Origin: Paraburkholderia madseniana
GTDB taxonomy: Bacteria > Pseudomonadota > Gammaproteobacteria > Burkholderiales > Burkholderiaceae
Length of the DNA: 64,000 nucleotides
Assembly (NCBI RefSeq): GCF_009690905.1
Contig: NZ_VOSW01000001.1
Span: forward strand, 62,001-126,000
Direction: 5' to 3'
Shown: one piece after another, positions 16,824 through 26,419 of the stretch
Position numbering within the stretch: the stretch's first letter is position 1
How the letters are laid out: each line of letters opens with the position of its first letter
Made by a program: the position numbers and the translations under genes
Notes under the pieces: generated by a model
Told to the model about the DNA's origin: nothing
Databases searched by the model: none
Seen by the model: the letters and a program-made list of their open reading frames with translations, nothing else

Positions 16824-16858
16824 GATTATCCAATCTCTTTTTCCTATCATTTCAATAG
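16824..16858 (-). promoter_or_regulatory. Catalase promoter with OxyR-like CTAT-N7-ATAG element
   Basis: CTAT and ATAG are spaced by exactly 7 bases (16844-16858), matching the central half of the OxyR consensus of four ATAG/CTAT blocks; the outer blocks are poor. It lies about 75-90 bases ahead of the GTG start. Minus-strand TTGAAA overlaps it, and a good -10 (GATAAT, 16825-16830) follows 19 bases later. Peroxide induction by OxyR is the inference. Confidence 0.45.
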
Positions 16859-16869
16859 CCACTGAATTC

Positions 16870-17571
16870 CTTATGAAAATAAAAATTACAAAAATAAAAT
16901 TGACTGAAAACACGAATTGTTCTGCGGAGCGATTGCAAACCCCATGACGAAAAAATGAAATAAAAAATTATTCGAAATTTTGAAGAGAGAATCCGCCATG
17001 GGCCTTGCTGCATTGCCGTTTTCTCAACAATGACTCCGCATCGCGCGTGTGGTGGCCCGCGTAGGCGCCGTGCGTGGTGGTGCTGTGTACGCTTTATTCA
17101 TCTCGAGTAATTTCAACTGCATTTATTATTTTTACGCATACCCTTATGATTGATATGTTTTTATCCAGCATATCTACAAGACATTTAATTGTTTTATAAA
17201 TGACCTTAACTTAACCTTATCATTGCACGGAATAGCGATAATTAAATCAGGAACGCAGGCATGCGCGCCAATAGTTGGAGATGCCTTTCCTGATTTCGCC
17301 ACTTGCCTCGAATGTGAATTGAGGCGTTATCGATAATCATTCCTGCAACAAAGCTCTGGCCGAGTCGTTTTCGATAGAGGGGGATGCAGAGTATCGAGTT
17401 CCTGCTTGCCGATTGTGTCGGCTCCCATTGCCAGTGGTATAGACCGCCCCTGGCCAGAATCGGGGCCCGTTTGACCTCAAATCGACCCTCTTGTGGCTTG
17501 TCCGCCGTGACGGTGTAGCCCAAACTGCTGCTCTCGTGAGAGCCTCTCCCCAATAAAGGATTGCACCGTCC
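16870..17571. other. AT-rich stretch without a confident gene
   Basis: The first ~370 bases are far richer in A and T than the rest of the window and hold no convincing frame. From 17242 to 17571, continuing antisense through the start of mug to 17766, the minus strand has an open frame of 174 codons with no recognised domain, no good start site and no ribosome site. I treat it as probably non-coding, perhaps a remnant. Confidence 0.4.
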
Positions 17572-18153
17572 GTGACTCGCTCCGATCCACTTCAAGGTCT
17601 TCCTGACATCCTTGAACCAGGTTTGTCGGTGGTATTTTGCGGAATCAATCCGGGCGTTCTTGCGGCATCGACCGGCCGCCACTTTGCCGGCAGAGGCAAT
17701 CGGTTCTGGCGGGTCGTTCATCTGGCGGGCTTCACGCCTGAACAGATTTCTCCTGACGACGATCACACGCTCCTGCAGTATGGTTGTGGCCTCACAACCG
17801 TGGTCTCGCGTCCAACCGCACGAGCGGACGAACTATCACCCGGGGAGTTCAAAGCGGCTGCGACGGAATTCGAGCAGAAGATTGAACGCTATGCGCCGCA
17901 ATGTGTTGCCTTCCTGGGGAAGATGGCGCTCTCCGCCATGTCGGGCACACGCGACATCCATTGGGGTCCACAACCGACAACGTTCGGCGGCGCCCACACA
18001 TGGGTGTTGCCGAATCCCAGCGGACTGAATCGCACATTCAGCCTCGACGCGCTAGTGTCCGCCTACCGGGAACTTCGTCTTGCCGTCGCGCCTGCCGGGG
18101 GCGCGCTTCCTCCTTCAACGCGTGGCCCCGTTCCCTCATCGCGACTCGAATAA
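17572..18153 (+). CDS. mug: G:T/U mismatch-specific uracil-DNA glycosylase
   Basis: A 193-residue repair enzyme that removes uracil or ethenocytosine from mismatched DNA. It has motif 1 VVFCGINPGVLAASTGRHFAG (the NP step of the Mug active site), the FAGRGNRFWRVVHLAGF segment and the second motif LPNPSGLNR. The start is a GTG with AAAGGA 11 bases upstream. The last ~20 residues (after YRELRLA) are a Pro/Ser-rich tail beyond the usual ~165-residue family length. It is alone, with ~550 non-coding bases after it. Confidence 0.88.
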   Translation: MTRSDPLQGLPDILEPGLSVVFCGINPGVLAASTGRHFAGRGNRFWRVVHLAGFTPEQISPDDDHTLLQYGCGLTTVVSRPTARADELSPGEFKAAATEFEQKIERYAPQCVAFLGKMALSAMSGTRDIHWGPQPTTFGGAHTWVLPNPSGLNRTFSLDALVSAYRELRLAVAPAGGALPPSTRGPVPSSRLE

Positions 18154-18710
18154 TTTCAACAAGCTTTCATCGCGCACTCCCGCTCGCTGCGACCGCGGCC
18201 CAAAGAAAACCCCCACGATCAACCGTTCGTTGGCGCAAGCTACGGGCCGAAACACACCCGACGGAGTGTTTCATATCCCAACATGTATCACTCCGGTAAC
18301 TCAAGCCTTGCGCGCCCCGGGTAGATTGACGCCATGCTTGGTCTCAATGGTTGTCCACCGGCTTCCACCAAGGCGAACATGAGCAACACACGGTCTGTCA
18401 GCAAGGCCCTCGTGGCCGTCGGCGATTCGCCGCACGCGCTATTCCTCCGGCCCACCTTGATAAAACATTACCGCCAATTACGAAGCGCATTCATCGTCAC
18501 GGATCCAGTCACCAGGCCATAACATCGCCCTGTGCCAATCACGACGCTATACATTTTGCGCAGTCCGCTTTGCTTGCAATTAGCTAACAGCATGCCAAAC
18601 GGTTGTTGGGTTGTGACAAGGCACGAGAACCATGGCATGGTCCCAACATCCCGGCAGAGAATAACTCCCCATCCGACTATCAACGGCAGCATCTGTTTTC
18701 GGAGATACCT
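18154..18710. other. Intergenic region ahead of the efflux operon
   Basis: No recognisable gene. Short frames of 60-100 codons exist but have no ribosome sites or homology that I recognise. The last part must hold the promoter of the pump operon (start 18711); I see no divergent regulator gene and no clear palindromic operator. Confidence 0.4.
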
Positions 18711-19964
18711 ATGAGCGAAGCCGTGTCCAAGCAACCCAAGCGCTCCCGACGCGGGCTCATTCTGTTTGCGGTTGTCGTGCTGGCGCTAGTTGCGCTTGTC
18801 GTTGTCCATTTGTTGACCCAGAAGAAACCCACGCGCGACGTCGCACCCATCGTCGTCACTGTAGCGAGCGCTACACTCGGTTCAATGCCAGTCACGTTGA
18901 GCGAACTCGGCACGGTCACGCCGACCGCCACCGTGACCGTGCTGCCACAGCTAAGCGGCTACCTCACGGCCGTCGGTTATCACGAAGGCCAGGAAGTACA
19001 GAAAGGCCAGTTCCTCGCCCAGATCGATCCGCGCCAGTATCAGATCAGCAAGCAGCAGGCTCAGGCAACACTCGCCAAAGACCGCGCGACGCTGGCCCAG
19101 GCGCGTGCCGATCTGGTCCGCTTCACGCAGTTGAACGAGCGCAAGTCGATCGCCCAGCAGACCTTTGCGGATCAGCAATTCCTGGTGCAGCAGGACGAGG
19201 CCGCAGTCCAGGTCGATCTCGCCAACATCGCCCAGTTCGACCTCGACCTGATCTATTGCCGGATCACCGCGCCGGTCGCCGGCAAGGTCGGTCTGCGCCT
19301 CGTCGACCCTGGCAACTACGTGACGGCGTCATCGTCGACGGGGATTGTCGTCATCACCACCATCAAGCCGACTACCGTGCAGTTCACGGTGCCGCAAGAC
19401 GCGCTGGCCTCCATCGTGCAGCGCCTGAATGGCGGCGCGACCTTGCCGGTCACCGCGTATTCCAGCGACAACGCGCGCGAGGTTGCCACAGGCGCGCTTT
19501 ACGCCGTCAGCAACCAGATGGCCACGTCGACCGGCACCGTCACCTTACGCGCTACTTTCGCCAACGAGGACGAAGCGCTGTTCCCCAACGAGTTCGTCAA
19601 CGTCAAGCTGCTGGTCGATACGATGCAGAATGCCGTGCTGGTGCCGACCCCCGCCGTGCAAACCGGCGCGCCGGGTGACTTCGTCTATCTGGTCAACGCC
19701 AACAACACCGTCTCCGTGCACAAGGTCAAGCTCGGTCCGAGCGACGGCAAGAACACGGTCATCCTGTCCGGCCTTTCGCAGGGCAACCAGGTGGTCACGG
19801 ACGGCACAGACCGTCTGAACGACGGCGCCAAAATCCAGCCGGCCAAGTCAAAGCCTGCGGCGGCTGGTCCATCGGCCAGCGGCGCCGCCGCGGAGCCTGC
19901 CGCCTCCGAACCCGCTGCGGCGTCCGCGCCAGCAGCGGCGTCGGCCAATGCTGCTTCGTCGTAG
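18711..19964 (+). CDS. mdtA: RND efflux periplasmic adaptor (MdtA type)
   Basis: A 417-residue membrane fusion protein that links the inner-membrane RND pumps to the outer-membrane channel. It has one N-terminal membrane anchor (GLILFAVVVLALVALVVVHLL), a lipoyl half-motif (VLPQLSGYLTAVGYHEGQEVQKGQFLAQIDPRQY), a helical hairpin with many Gln and Ala, the second lipoyl half (YCRITAPVAGKVGLRLVDPG) and beta-barrel and membrane-proximal domains. The C-terminal ~45 residues are low-complexity Ala/Pro/Ser. The ATG at 18711 has GGAG upstream. It is first of four pump genes. Confidence 0.9.
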   Translation: MSEAVSKQPKRSRRGLILFAVVVLALVALVVVHLLTQKKPTRDVAPIVVTVASATLGSMPVTLSELGTVTPTATVTVLPQLSGYLTAVGYHEGQEVQKGQFLAQIDPRQYQISKQQAQATLAKDRATLAQARADLVRFTQLNERKSIAQQTFADQQFLVQQDEAAVQVDLANIAQFDLDLIYCRITAPVAGKVGLRLVDPGNYVTASSSTGIVVITTIKPTTVQFTVPQDALASIVQRLNGGATLPVTAYSSDNAREVATGALYAVSNQMATSTGTVTLRATFANEDEALFPNEFVNVKLLVDTMQNAVLVPTPAVQTGAPGDFVYLVNANNTVSVHKVKLGPSDGKNTVILSGLSQGNQVVTDGTDRLNDGAKIQPAKSKPAAAGPSASGAAAEPAASEPAAASAPAAASANAASS

Positions 19965-19979
19965 CAGGCTCACGCGCCG

Positions 19980-22900
19980 ATGAACATTTCCCGTCTGTTT
20001 ATTCTTCGACCGGTAGCCACGCTGCTGCTGATGATCGCCCTCGTGCTGGTGGGCCTCGTCGCCATGCGCGTGCTGCCGGTTTCATCGCTGCCCAACGTCG
20101 ACTATCCGACCATCCAGGTGCAGACGTTCTATCCGGGCGCGAGCCCGGACGTGATGGCCACCACGGTCACGGCGCCGCTCGAAGTGCAGTTGGGCGAGAT
20201 CCCCGGCTTGCAACAGATGACCTCGTATAGCTCGGACGGCGCGTCGGTCATCACGCTGCAGTTCGATCTGTCGCTGAACCTCGACATCGCCGAGCAGAAC
20301 GTCCAGCAGGCCATCAACGCCTCCAACAGCTATCTGCCCTCCGGTCTGCCGGCGCCGCCGACGTATGCCAAGGTCAATCCGGCCGACCAGCCGATCCTGA
20401 CGCTCGCGGTCACGTCGAAATCGATGTCGCTGACCCAGCTTGAAGACATCGCCAACAACCGTCTCGGCACCAAGATTTCCGAAGTGTCGGGCGTGGGCGT
20501 GGTCACGACGAGCGGCGGCAATGTGCCGGCCATCCGCGTCGAAGCGGACCCGCACAAGCTGGCTGCCTACGGCCTGAACATCGACGATCTGCGCACGCTG
20601 CTCAGCTATGTCAACGTCAGTCAGCCGAAGGGCAATTTCGACGGCCCTGACCTCGATTACACGATCAACGGCAACGATCAGATCACCGATCCGAAGGACT
20701 ATCTGGACACGGTGATCGCCTACCAGAATGGCGCCCCGGTATTCATGCGCGACGTCGCGCGGGTCAGTCAGGCCGCTCAGGACGTCGAGCGCGGCGCCTG
20801 GTACAACGGCTCGCCGGCGATCGTGCTCAACGTGCAACGGCAACCGGGCGCGAACGTGATCGCGACCGTCAACCAGATCATGAAGCAACTGCCGCAGCTC
20901 GAGTCCACGCTGCCGGCCGGCATGAAAGTGACGGTGGTGTCGGACACCACGGGCGTGATCCGCTCGTCGGTCTCCGAAGCGGCATTCGAACTGATTCTCG
21001 CCATCGCGCTGGTGGTCGCGGTGATCTTCGTATTCCTGCGCAACGTGCCCGCCACGCTCATTCCGAGCATATCGGTGCCGGTGTCGCTGATCGGCACGCT
21101 GGCGGTGATGTACCAGTTGAACTACTCGATCGACAACCTCTCGCTGATGGCGCTCATCATCGCCACCGGCTTCGTGGTCGACGACTCGATCGTGATGATC
21201 GAGAACATCGTGCGTTATCTGGAGGAAGGCAAGACACCGCTCGAAGCCGCACTGGAAGGCGCGGGTCAGATCGGCTTCACGATCCTGTCGCTGACCATCT
21301 CGCTGATTGCCGTGCTAATTCCGCTGCTCTTCATGGGCGGCGTGATCGGGCGTCTGTTCAGCGAGTTCGCGGTGACGCTTGCCGTCACCATCGTGATCTC
21401 GGCAATCGTGTCGCTGACCGTGGTGCCGATGCTCTGTGCGCGCATGTTGCGCGCACAGGCCGACCGTCATCCGAGCCGCTTTGAGCGGATCAGCGAGGGC
21501 CTGTTCGACAAAACGCTCGGCGCCTATGAGCGCGGGCTGCGCTGGGTGCTGGATCACCAGGTGCTGACGCTCGTGGTGGCCGTCGGTACCGTCGTGCTGA
21601 CCGGCATCCTGTACGTGGTGATTCCGAAGGGCCTCTTTCCGGTGCAGGACGTCGGCGTGATCGAGGGTATTAGCGTGGCCGACAACTCGGTGTCGTACGC
21701 CGCGATGGTGAAACGCCAGGGCGCGCTCGCCGATGCGATCCTGAAAGACCCGGAGGTCACCTCGCTGACCTCCTACGTGGGTATCGACGGCACGAACTCG
21801 ACGCTGAACAATGGCCGCTTCCTGATCAATCTTCGCGACCGCGACAAGCGTTCCGACACGGCGCAAGAAGTGGCCCGGCGTCTGCAACAGGAAGTCGCCA
21901 ACGTGCCGGGCGTCAGGCTCTACATGCAGCCCGAGCAGGATCTGACGCTCGACACGACAGTCTCGCCGAACCAGTACAGCTTCGTGCTGCGCGGACCGAG
22001 CCAGCAGGCGTTCCAGAAGTACGTGCCGGAACTGATAGCGAAGCTGAAGCAGATTCCTTCGCTTGCCGACGTGCAAAGCGACATGAATACCGACGGCCTC
22101 AGCGTGAACGTCGAGGTTAACCGGCAACTGGCGGCGCGCTTCGGCATTACGCCCGCGACGATCGACAACGCGCTGTACGACGCGCTCGGCCAGCGGATCG
22201 TCTCGACAATCTTCGAGCAGTCGAACCAGTACCGCGTGATTCTCGTCGCCAAACCGGAATCGCTGCCGAACGTGCAGTCGATCGGCAACCTGTACCTGCC
22301 AAGTCAGACCAGCAGCACGGGCCAGGTGCCGCTGTCGGGCATCGCGAAGATCCAGATCACGAAGTCGCCGCTCGTGATCAGCCATCTGGCGCAGTTCCCA
22401 TCGGTCACCATCTCGTTCAACCTCGCGAAAGATGCGTCGTTGAGCACCGCCGTCACGGCCATCCATCAAGCCGAACAGTCGGTGAACCTGCCGCCTTCGA
22501 TCACCTCGTCGCTGCAGGGCGCGGCCCAGGCATTCGAAGATTCGCTGTCGAGCGAAGTCTATCTGCTGATCGCGGCGCTGGTCGCGGTGTATATCGTGCT
22601 CGGCGTGCTGTACGAGAGCTTCATCCATCCGGTCACGATTCTGTCCACGCTGCCCTCGGCGGGTATCGGCGCGCTGCTCGCGCTGATGATCGCCGGCAGC
22701 GACCTGGATGTGATCGGCATTATCGGTATCGTGCTGCTCATTGGTATCGTCAAGAAGAACGCCATCATGATGGTGGACTTCGCGCTGGATGCCGAACGCA
22801 ATCACGGCAAGCCGCCGCGCGAGGCGATCTTCGAGGCTTCGCTGCTGCGTTTCCGCCCGATCCTGATGACCACGCTCGCCGCCATGCTCGGCGCCCTGCC

Positions 22901-23111
22901 GATGCTGCTCGGCAGCGGCACGGGTTCGGAATTGCGCCGGCCGCTAGGTCTCGCGATCATCGGCGGTCTGACGCTGAGCCAGATCCTGACGCTCTTCACC
23001 ACGCCCGTGATCTATCTGTTCTTCGACAGAATGGCCGAGCGTACGAGACGCTGGCGCAACCGCAATAAACCGGAGAGTTCGCCTGGCGGCGGTGCGGAGG
23101 AAACGCCTTGA
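19980..23111 (+). CDS. mdtB: RND efflux permease (MdtB type)
   Basis: A 1043-residue inner-membrane proton-drug antiporter of the hydrophobe/amphiphile efflux family. It starts MNISRLFILRPVATLLLMIAL (helix 1), has two large periplasmic loops, and helix 4 carries the proton-relay aspartates in GFVVDDSIVMIENIVR. Helix 10 has the key lysine in GIVKKNAIMMVDFAL. MdtB and MdtC form a mixed trimer in E. coli; having two permeases in one operon fits the same architecture. It starts 15 bases after the adaptor and overlaps the next gene by 4 bases. Confidence 0.92.
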   Translation: MNISRLFILRPVATLLLMIALVLVGLVAMRVLPVSSLPNVDYPTIQVQTFYPGASPDVMATTVTAPLEVQLGEIPGLQQMTSYSSDGASVITLQFDLSLNLDIAEQNVQQAINASNSYLPSGLPAPPTYAKVNPADQPILTLAVTSKSMSLTQLEDIANNRLGTKISEVSGVGVVTTSGGNVPAIRVEADPHKLAAYGLNIDDLRTLLSYVNVSQPKGNFDGPDLDYTINGNDQITDPKDYLDTVIAYQNGAPVFMRDVARVSQAAQDVERGAWYNGSPAIVLNVQRQPGANVIATVNQIMKQLPQLESTLPAGMKVTVVSDTTGVIRSSVSEAAFELILAIALVVAVIFVFLRNVPATLIPSISVPVSLIGTLAVMYQLNYSIDNLSLMALIIATGFVVDDSIVMIENIVRYLEEGKTPLEAALEGAGQIGFTILSLTISLIAVLIPLLFMGGVIGRLFSEFAVTLAVTIVISAIVSLTVVPMLCARMLRAQADRHPSRFERISEGLFDKTLGAYERGLRWVLDHQVLTLVVAVGTVVLTGILYVVIPKGLFPVQDVGVIEGISVADNSVSYAAMVKRQGALADAILKDPEVTSLTSYVGIDGTNSTLNNGRFLINLRDRDKRSDTAQEVARRLQQEVANVPGVRLYMQPEQDLTLDTTVSPNQYSFVLRGPSQQAFQKYVPELIAKLKQIPSLADVQSDMNTDGLSVNVEVNRQLAARFGITPATIDNALYDALGQRIVSTIFEQSNQYRVILVAKPESLPNVQSIGNLYLPSQTSSTGQVPLSGIAKIQITKSPLVISHLAQFPSVTISFNLAKDASLSTAVTAIHQAEQSVNLPPSITSSLQGAAQAFEDSLSSEVYLLIAALVAVYIVLGVLYESFIHPVTILSTLPSAGIGALLALMIAGSDLDVIGIIGIVLLIGIVKKNAIMMVDFALDAERNHGKPPREAIFEASLLRFRPILMTTLAAMLGALPMLLGSGTGSELRRPLGLAIIGGLTLSQILTLFTTPVIYLFFDRMAERTRRWRNRNKPESSPGGGAEETP

Positions 23112-26100
23112 ACATCTCGGCGCTATTCATCCGGCGGCCTGTCGCGACCACGCTTCTGGCCGTAGCGATCCTGATCTCCGGGGCGCTCGCCTACTTCCGG
23201 CTGCCGGTTGCGCCGTTGCCGAACATCGCCTTTCCGGTCATCGTGGTGCAGGCGAACATGGCGGGCGCGAGCCCGGACATCATGGGGACCACAGTGGCCG
23301 AGCCACTCGAGCGGCGGCTCGCCACGATTGCCGACGTTGAAGAACTGACTTCGATCAGCTCCGTCGGCTCGTCGGTGATCGTAGTCGAGTTCGGCCTGAA
23401 GCGCGACATCAACGGCGCCGCGCGCGACGTCGAAGCGGCTATCCAGGCGGCGCGCGCCGACTTGCCGACCACGCTGCGCAGCAACCCGAGCTATCGCCAG
23501 TACAACCCGGCGGATGCGCCGATCATGGTGCTCTCGCTGACGTCGGACACGCTCACCAAGGCACAGCTCTACGACTCGGCGGACTCGGTGATCCAGCAGC
23601 AACTCTCGCAAGTCCAGGGGGTGGGCCAGATCACGCTTGGCGGCGGCGCGTTGCCCTCGGTACGCGTGGAATTGCAACCGGGCAAACTGAACAGCTACGG
23701 CATCGGTCTGGAAGACGTGCGCGCGGCGATCAGCGCCGCCAACGCCGACAGCGCGAAGGGCCATCTCGACGAGGGCGACCAGCGCTACGTGGTCACGTCC
23801 AACGACCAGATCACGCATGCTGCGCCGTATCGCGACCTGGTGGTCGCCTACCGCAACGGCGCGCCGGTCCAGTTGCGCGACGTGGCCCAGGTTAGGGATT
23901 CGAACGAAAATATCCGCAACGCCGGGCTCTTCAATGGCAAGTCCGCCATCCTCGTGATCGTGTATCCAATGCCGGGCAGCAATATTGTGAGCACCGTCGC
24001 GCAGATTCGCAAAGTCCTGCCGTCAATCGAGGCGACGCTGCCAAGCAGCGTGCACGTGGGCATCGCCATCGACCGCTCGGAGTCGGTCAGATCGTCGGTG
24101 GGCGACACCGAGCGCACGCTGTTCATCGCCGTGCTGCTCGTAGTGGGCGTCGTGTTCATTTTCCTGCAATCGCCGCGCGCCACGCTGGTGCCGGCCGTCG
24201 CGCTGCCGCTGTCGATCGTGGGCAGCTTCGGGCCGATGTACCTGCTCGGCTACAGCATCGACAACCTTTCGCTGATGGCGCTGACAATCGGCACCGGCTT
24301 CGTGGTCGACGATGCGGTGGTGGTGCTGGAAAACATCGTGCGTCACATGGAGTTGGGGCTCAGCCCGAAAGAGGCCGCCTTGAAAGGCAGCGGCGAAGTG
24401 GGCTTCACGGTGATCTCGATGAGCCTGTCGCTGATCGCGGTGTTCCTCCCCATCATGCTGATGCCGGGCGTCGTCGGCCTGCTGTTCCATGAGTTCGCGG
24501 TCACGCTCTCCGTCGCCATCCTGATCTCGCTGGTGATTTCGCTGACGGTCACGCCGGCCATGTGCGCCTACGTGCTGAGCCGCGACAACGCCGGGCATTC
24601 GAAAGCCCGTTGGGCGATATGGGTCGAAAAGCAGTTCGATCGCTTCAAGAATGCCTACGCGCGCTCGCTCACGGCCGTACTGGACCATGCGCTGCTGGTC
24701 ATCCTGCTGTTGATCGGTCTGCTGGTGGCCAACGTGTTTCTGTTCAAGCTGGTGCCGGCCACCTTCTTTCCCGAGCAGGACACGGGCATCCTGATTGGAC
24801 AGATCATCGCCGACCAGAGCATCTCCTTTCCGGCGATGCAAAAGAAGCTCACGCAATTGCAGGAGATCGTGCAGAAGGATCCGGCAGTGGCCTCGGTAGC
24901 GGGCTTTACGGGCGGCCGCGCGCTCAATACCGCCAACGTGTTCATCGAACTCAAGCCGCTGGCGGAACGCCACGCCTCGGCCACCGAGGTCGTGAACCGC
25001 CTGCGGCCCAAGCTCAATGCGGTCTCGGGCGCCCGGCTCTTTATCCAGGCACAGCAGGATCTGCGAATCGGCGGACGGCAATCCGCCGCCGAGTATCAGT
25101 ACACGCTCACCAGCGACGATTCCGCCGCGCTGTTCAAATGGACACCGCTACTCGTTGCCGCGCTCGCCAAGGAGCACGCGCAGTTGCTCGACGTGAACTC
25201 GGACTTGCAGCAAAACGGTCTGCAGACCTACGTCACCGTCAATCGCTCGACGGCGGCGCGCTACGGCTTTGCGCCGAACCAGGTCGACAACGTGCTGTAT
25301 GACGCGTTTGGCCAACGGACGGTATCGACCATCTACAACCCGCTCAACCAGTATTTCGTGGTGATGGAGGTAGCGCCTGATTACTGGCAGTACCCGCAAG
25401 CGCTCAACCAGATTTACCTGAGCAGGGCGTCGGGCAACCCCACCGGCACGGCGGGCACGCAGATGCCGGGTGCCACGGTGTCGGGCGTGACTGTGGCGAC
25501 CGAAGCCAGTGCGACCACGAACGCACTCAACTCGAACGCGCAAGCCAACGCGACCACCAACAGCATTGCCAATAGCAAGGGCGGCAGTTCGACCGGCAGC
25601 GCGGACAGCACGGCAGCCGAAACCATGGTGCCGCTGGCGGCGCTGGCTTCGTTCTCGAACAGCCATACGTCGACACAGGTGAACCACCAGAGCGGCCTCG
25701 TGGCCGCGACGATTTCGTTCAACCTGCCGGCGGGCGGTTCGTTGAGCAAGGCGGGCGTGGCGATCAACAACACGATCCGCGAGATCGGCATGCCCGCCAG
25801 CATCCACGGCTCGTTCGCCGGCGCGGCGGCGGCCTACTCGCAGTCCATGGGGACGGTGCCGCTGCTAATCCTGGCGGCGCTCGGCGTGGTGTATATCGTG
25901 CTCGGCGTGTTGTATGAAAGCTCGATCCACCCGCTGACCATCCTGTCGACGCTGCCGTCCGCGGGAATCGGCGCGACACTGGCCTTGCTGATTTTCGGCA
26001 CACCGTTCTCGGTGATCGCGTTGATCGGCATCATCCTGCTGATCGGTATCGTCAAGAAGAACGGCATCATGATGGTCGACGTCGCGATCCATTTGCAGCG

Positions 26101-26419
26101 CGCCGAAGGCATGCCAGCGAGGGACGCGATTCACTCGGCCGCCGTGGTCCGTCTGCGGCCGATCATGATGACCACCTTCGCGGCCGTGCTCGGCGCGGTA
26201 CCGTTGGCCATCGGCATTGGCCAGGGCGCGTCGCTGCGGCAACCGCTCGGTATCACGGTGATGGGCGGCCTGATCCTGAGTCAGGTCTTTACCTTGTACA
26301 CGACGCCGGTGATCTACCTCTACCTCGACCGCTTGCGTTTCAAGCTGGTCAGATGGTCCGCCAACCTGCCATGGAATCGCGACGCGCAGCAACCCGGACA
26401 ACCGGATACGAGGGCATGA
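23108..26419 (+). CDS. mdtC: RND efflux permease (MdtC type) with low-complexity insert
   Basis: A 1103-residue partner permease. The start is a TTG overlapping the MdtB stop (TTGA), with GGAGG 7 bases upstream, so translation is coupled. It has the same RND layout: helix 1 ALFIRRPVATTLL, proton-relay aspartates in GFVVDDAVVVLENIVR, and the lysine in GIVKKNGIMMVDVAIH. Residues ~774-839 form an Ala/Asn/Ser/Thr-rich segment that typical MdtC lacks (about 60 residues longer than the ~1030-1040 norm), in the second periplasmic loop. Substrates of MdtABC-type pumps include bile salts and novobiocin; none can be shown here. Confidence 0.92.
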   Translation: MNISALFIRRPVATTLLAVAILISGALAYFRLPVAPLPNIAFPVIVVQANMAGASPDIMGTTVAEPLERRLATIADVEELTSISSVGSSVIVVEFGLKRDINGAARDVEAAIQAARADLPTTLRSNPSYRQYNPADAPIMVLSLTSDTLTKAQLYDSADSVIQQQLSQVQGVGQITLGGGALPSVRVELQPGKLNSYGIGLEDVRAAISAANADSAKGHLDEGDQRYVVTSNDQITHAAPYRDLVVAYRNGAPVQLRDVAQVRDSNENIRNAGLFNGKSAILVIVYPMPGSNIVSTVAQIRKVLPSIEATLPSSVHVGIAIDRSESVRSSVGDTERTLFIAVLLVVGVVFIFLQSPRATLVPAVALPLSIVGSFGPMYLLGYSIDNLSLMALTIGTGFVVDDAVVVLENIVRHMELGLSPKEAALKGSGEVGFTVISMSLSLIAVFLPIMLMPGVVGLLFHEFAVTLSVAILISLVISLTVTPAMCAYVLSRDNAGHSKARWAIWVEKQFDRFKNAYARSLTAVLDHALLVILLLIGLLVANVFLFKLVPATFFPEQDTGILIGQIIADQSISFPAMQKKLTQLQEIVQKDPAVASVAGFTGGRALNTANVFIELKPLAERHASATEVVNRLRPKLNAVSGARLFIQAQQDLRIGGRQSAAEYQYTLTSDDSAALFKWTPLLVAALAKEHAQLLDVNSDLQQNGLQTYVTVNRSTAARYGFAPNQVDNVLYDAFGQRTVSTIYNPLNQYFVVMEVAPDYWQYPQALNQIYLSRASGNPTGTAGTQMPGATVSGVTVATEASATTNALNSNAQANATTNSIANSKGGSSTGSADSTAAETMVPLAALASFSNSHTSTQVNHQSGLVAATISFNLPAGGSLSKAGVAINNTIREIGMPASIHGSFAGAAAAYSQSMGTVPLLILAALGVVYIVLGVLYESSIHPLTILSTLPSAGIGATLALLIFGTPFSVIALIGIILLIGIVKKNGIMMVDVAIHLQRAEGMPARDAIHSAAVVRLRPIMMTTFAAVLGAVPLAIGIGQGASLRQPLGITVMGGLILSQVFTLYTTPVIYLYLDRLRFKLVRWSANLPWNRDAQQPGQPDTRA

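Noticed and set aside
16770..16913. N-terminal extension of the catalase frame
   Set aside because: The extra codons run through an AT-rich promoter-like stretch; the GTG at 16769 has a ribosome site and begins a good signal peptide.
21315..22805. A 496-codon minus-strand frame opposite mdtB
   Set aside because: It lies antisense to a strongly coding gene, has His/Arg/Asp-rich composition typical of the reverse of GC-rich codons, and no motif or ribosome site.
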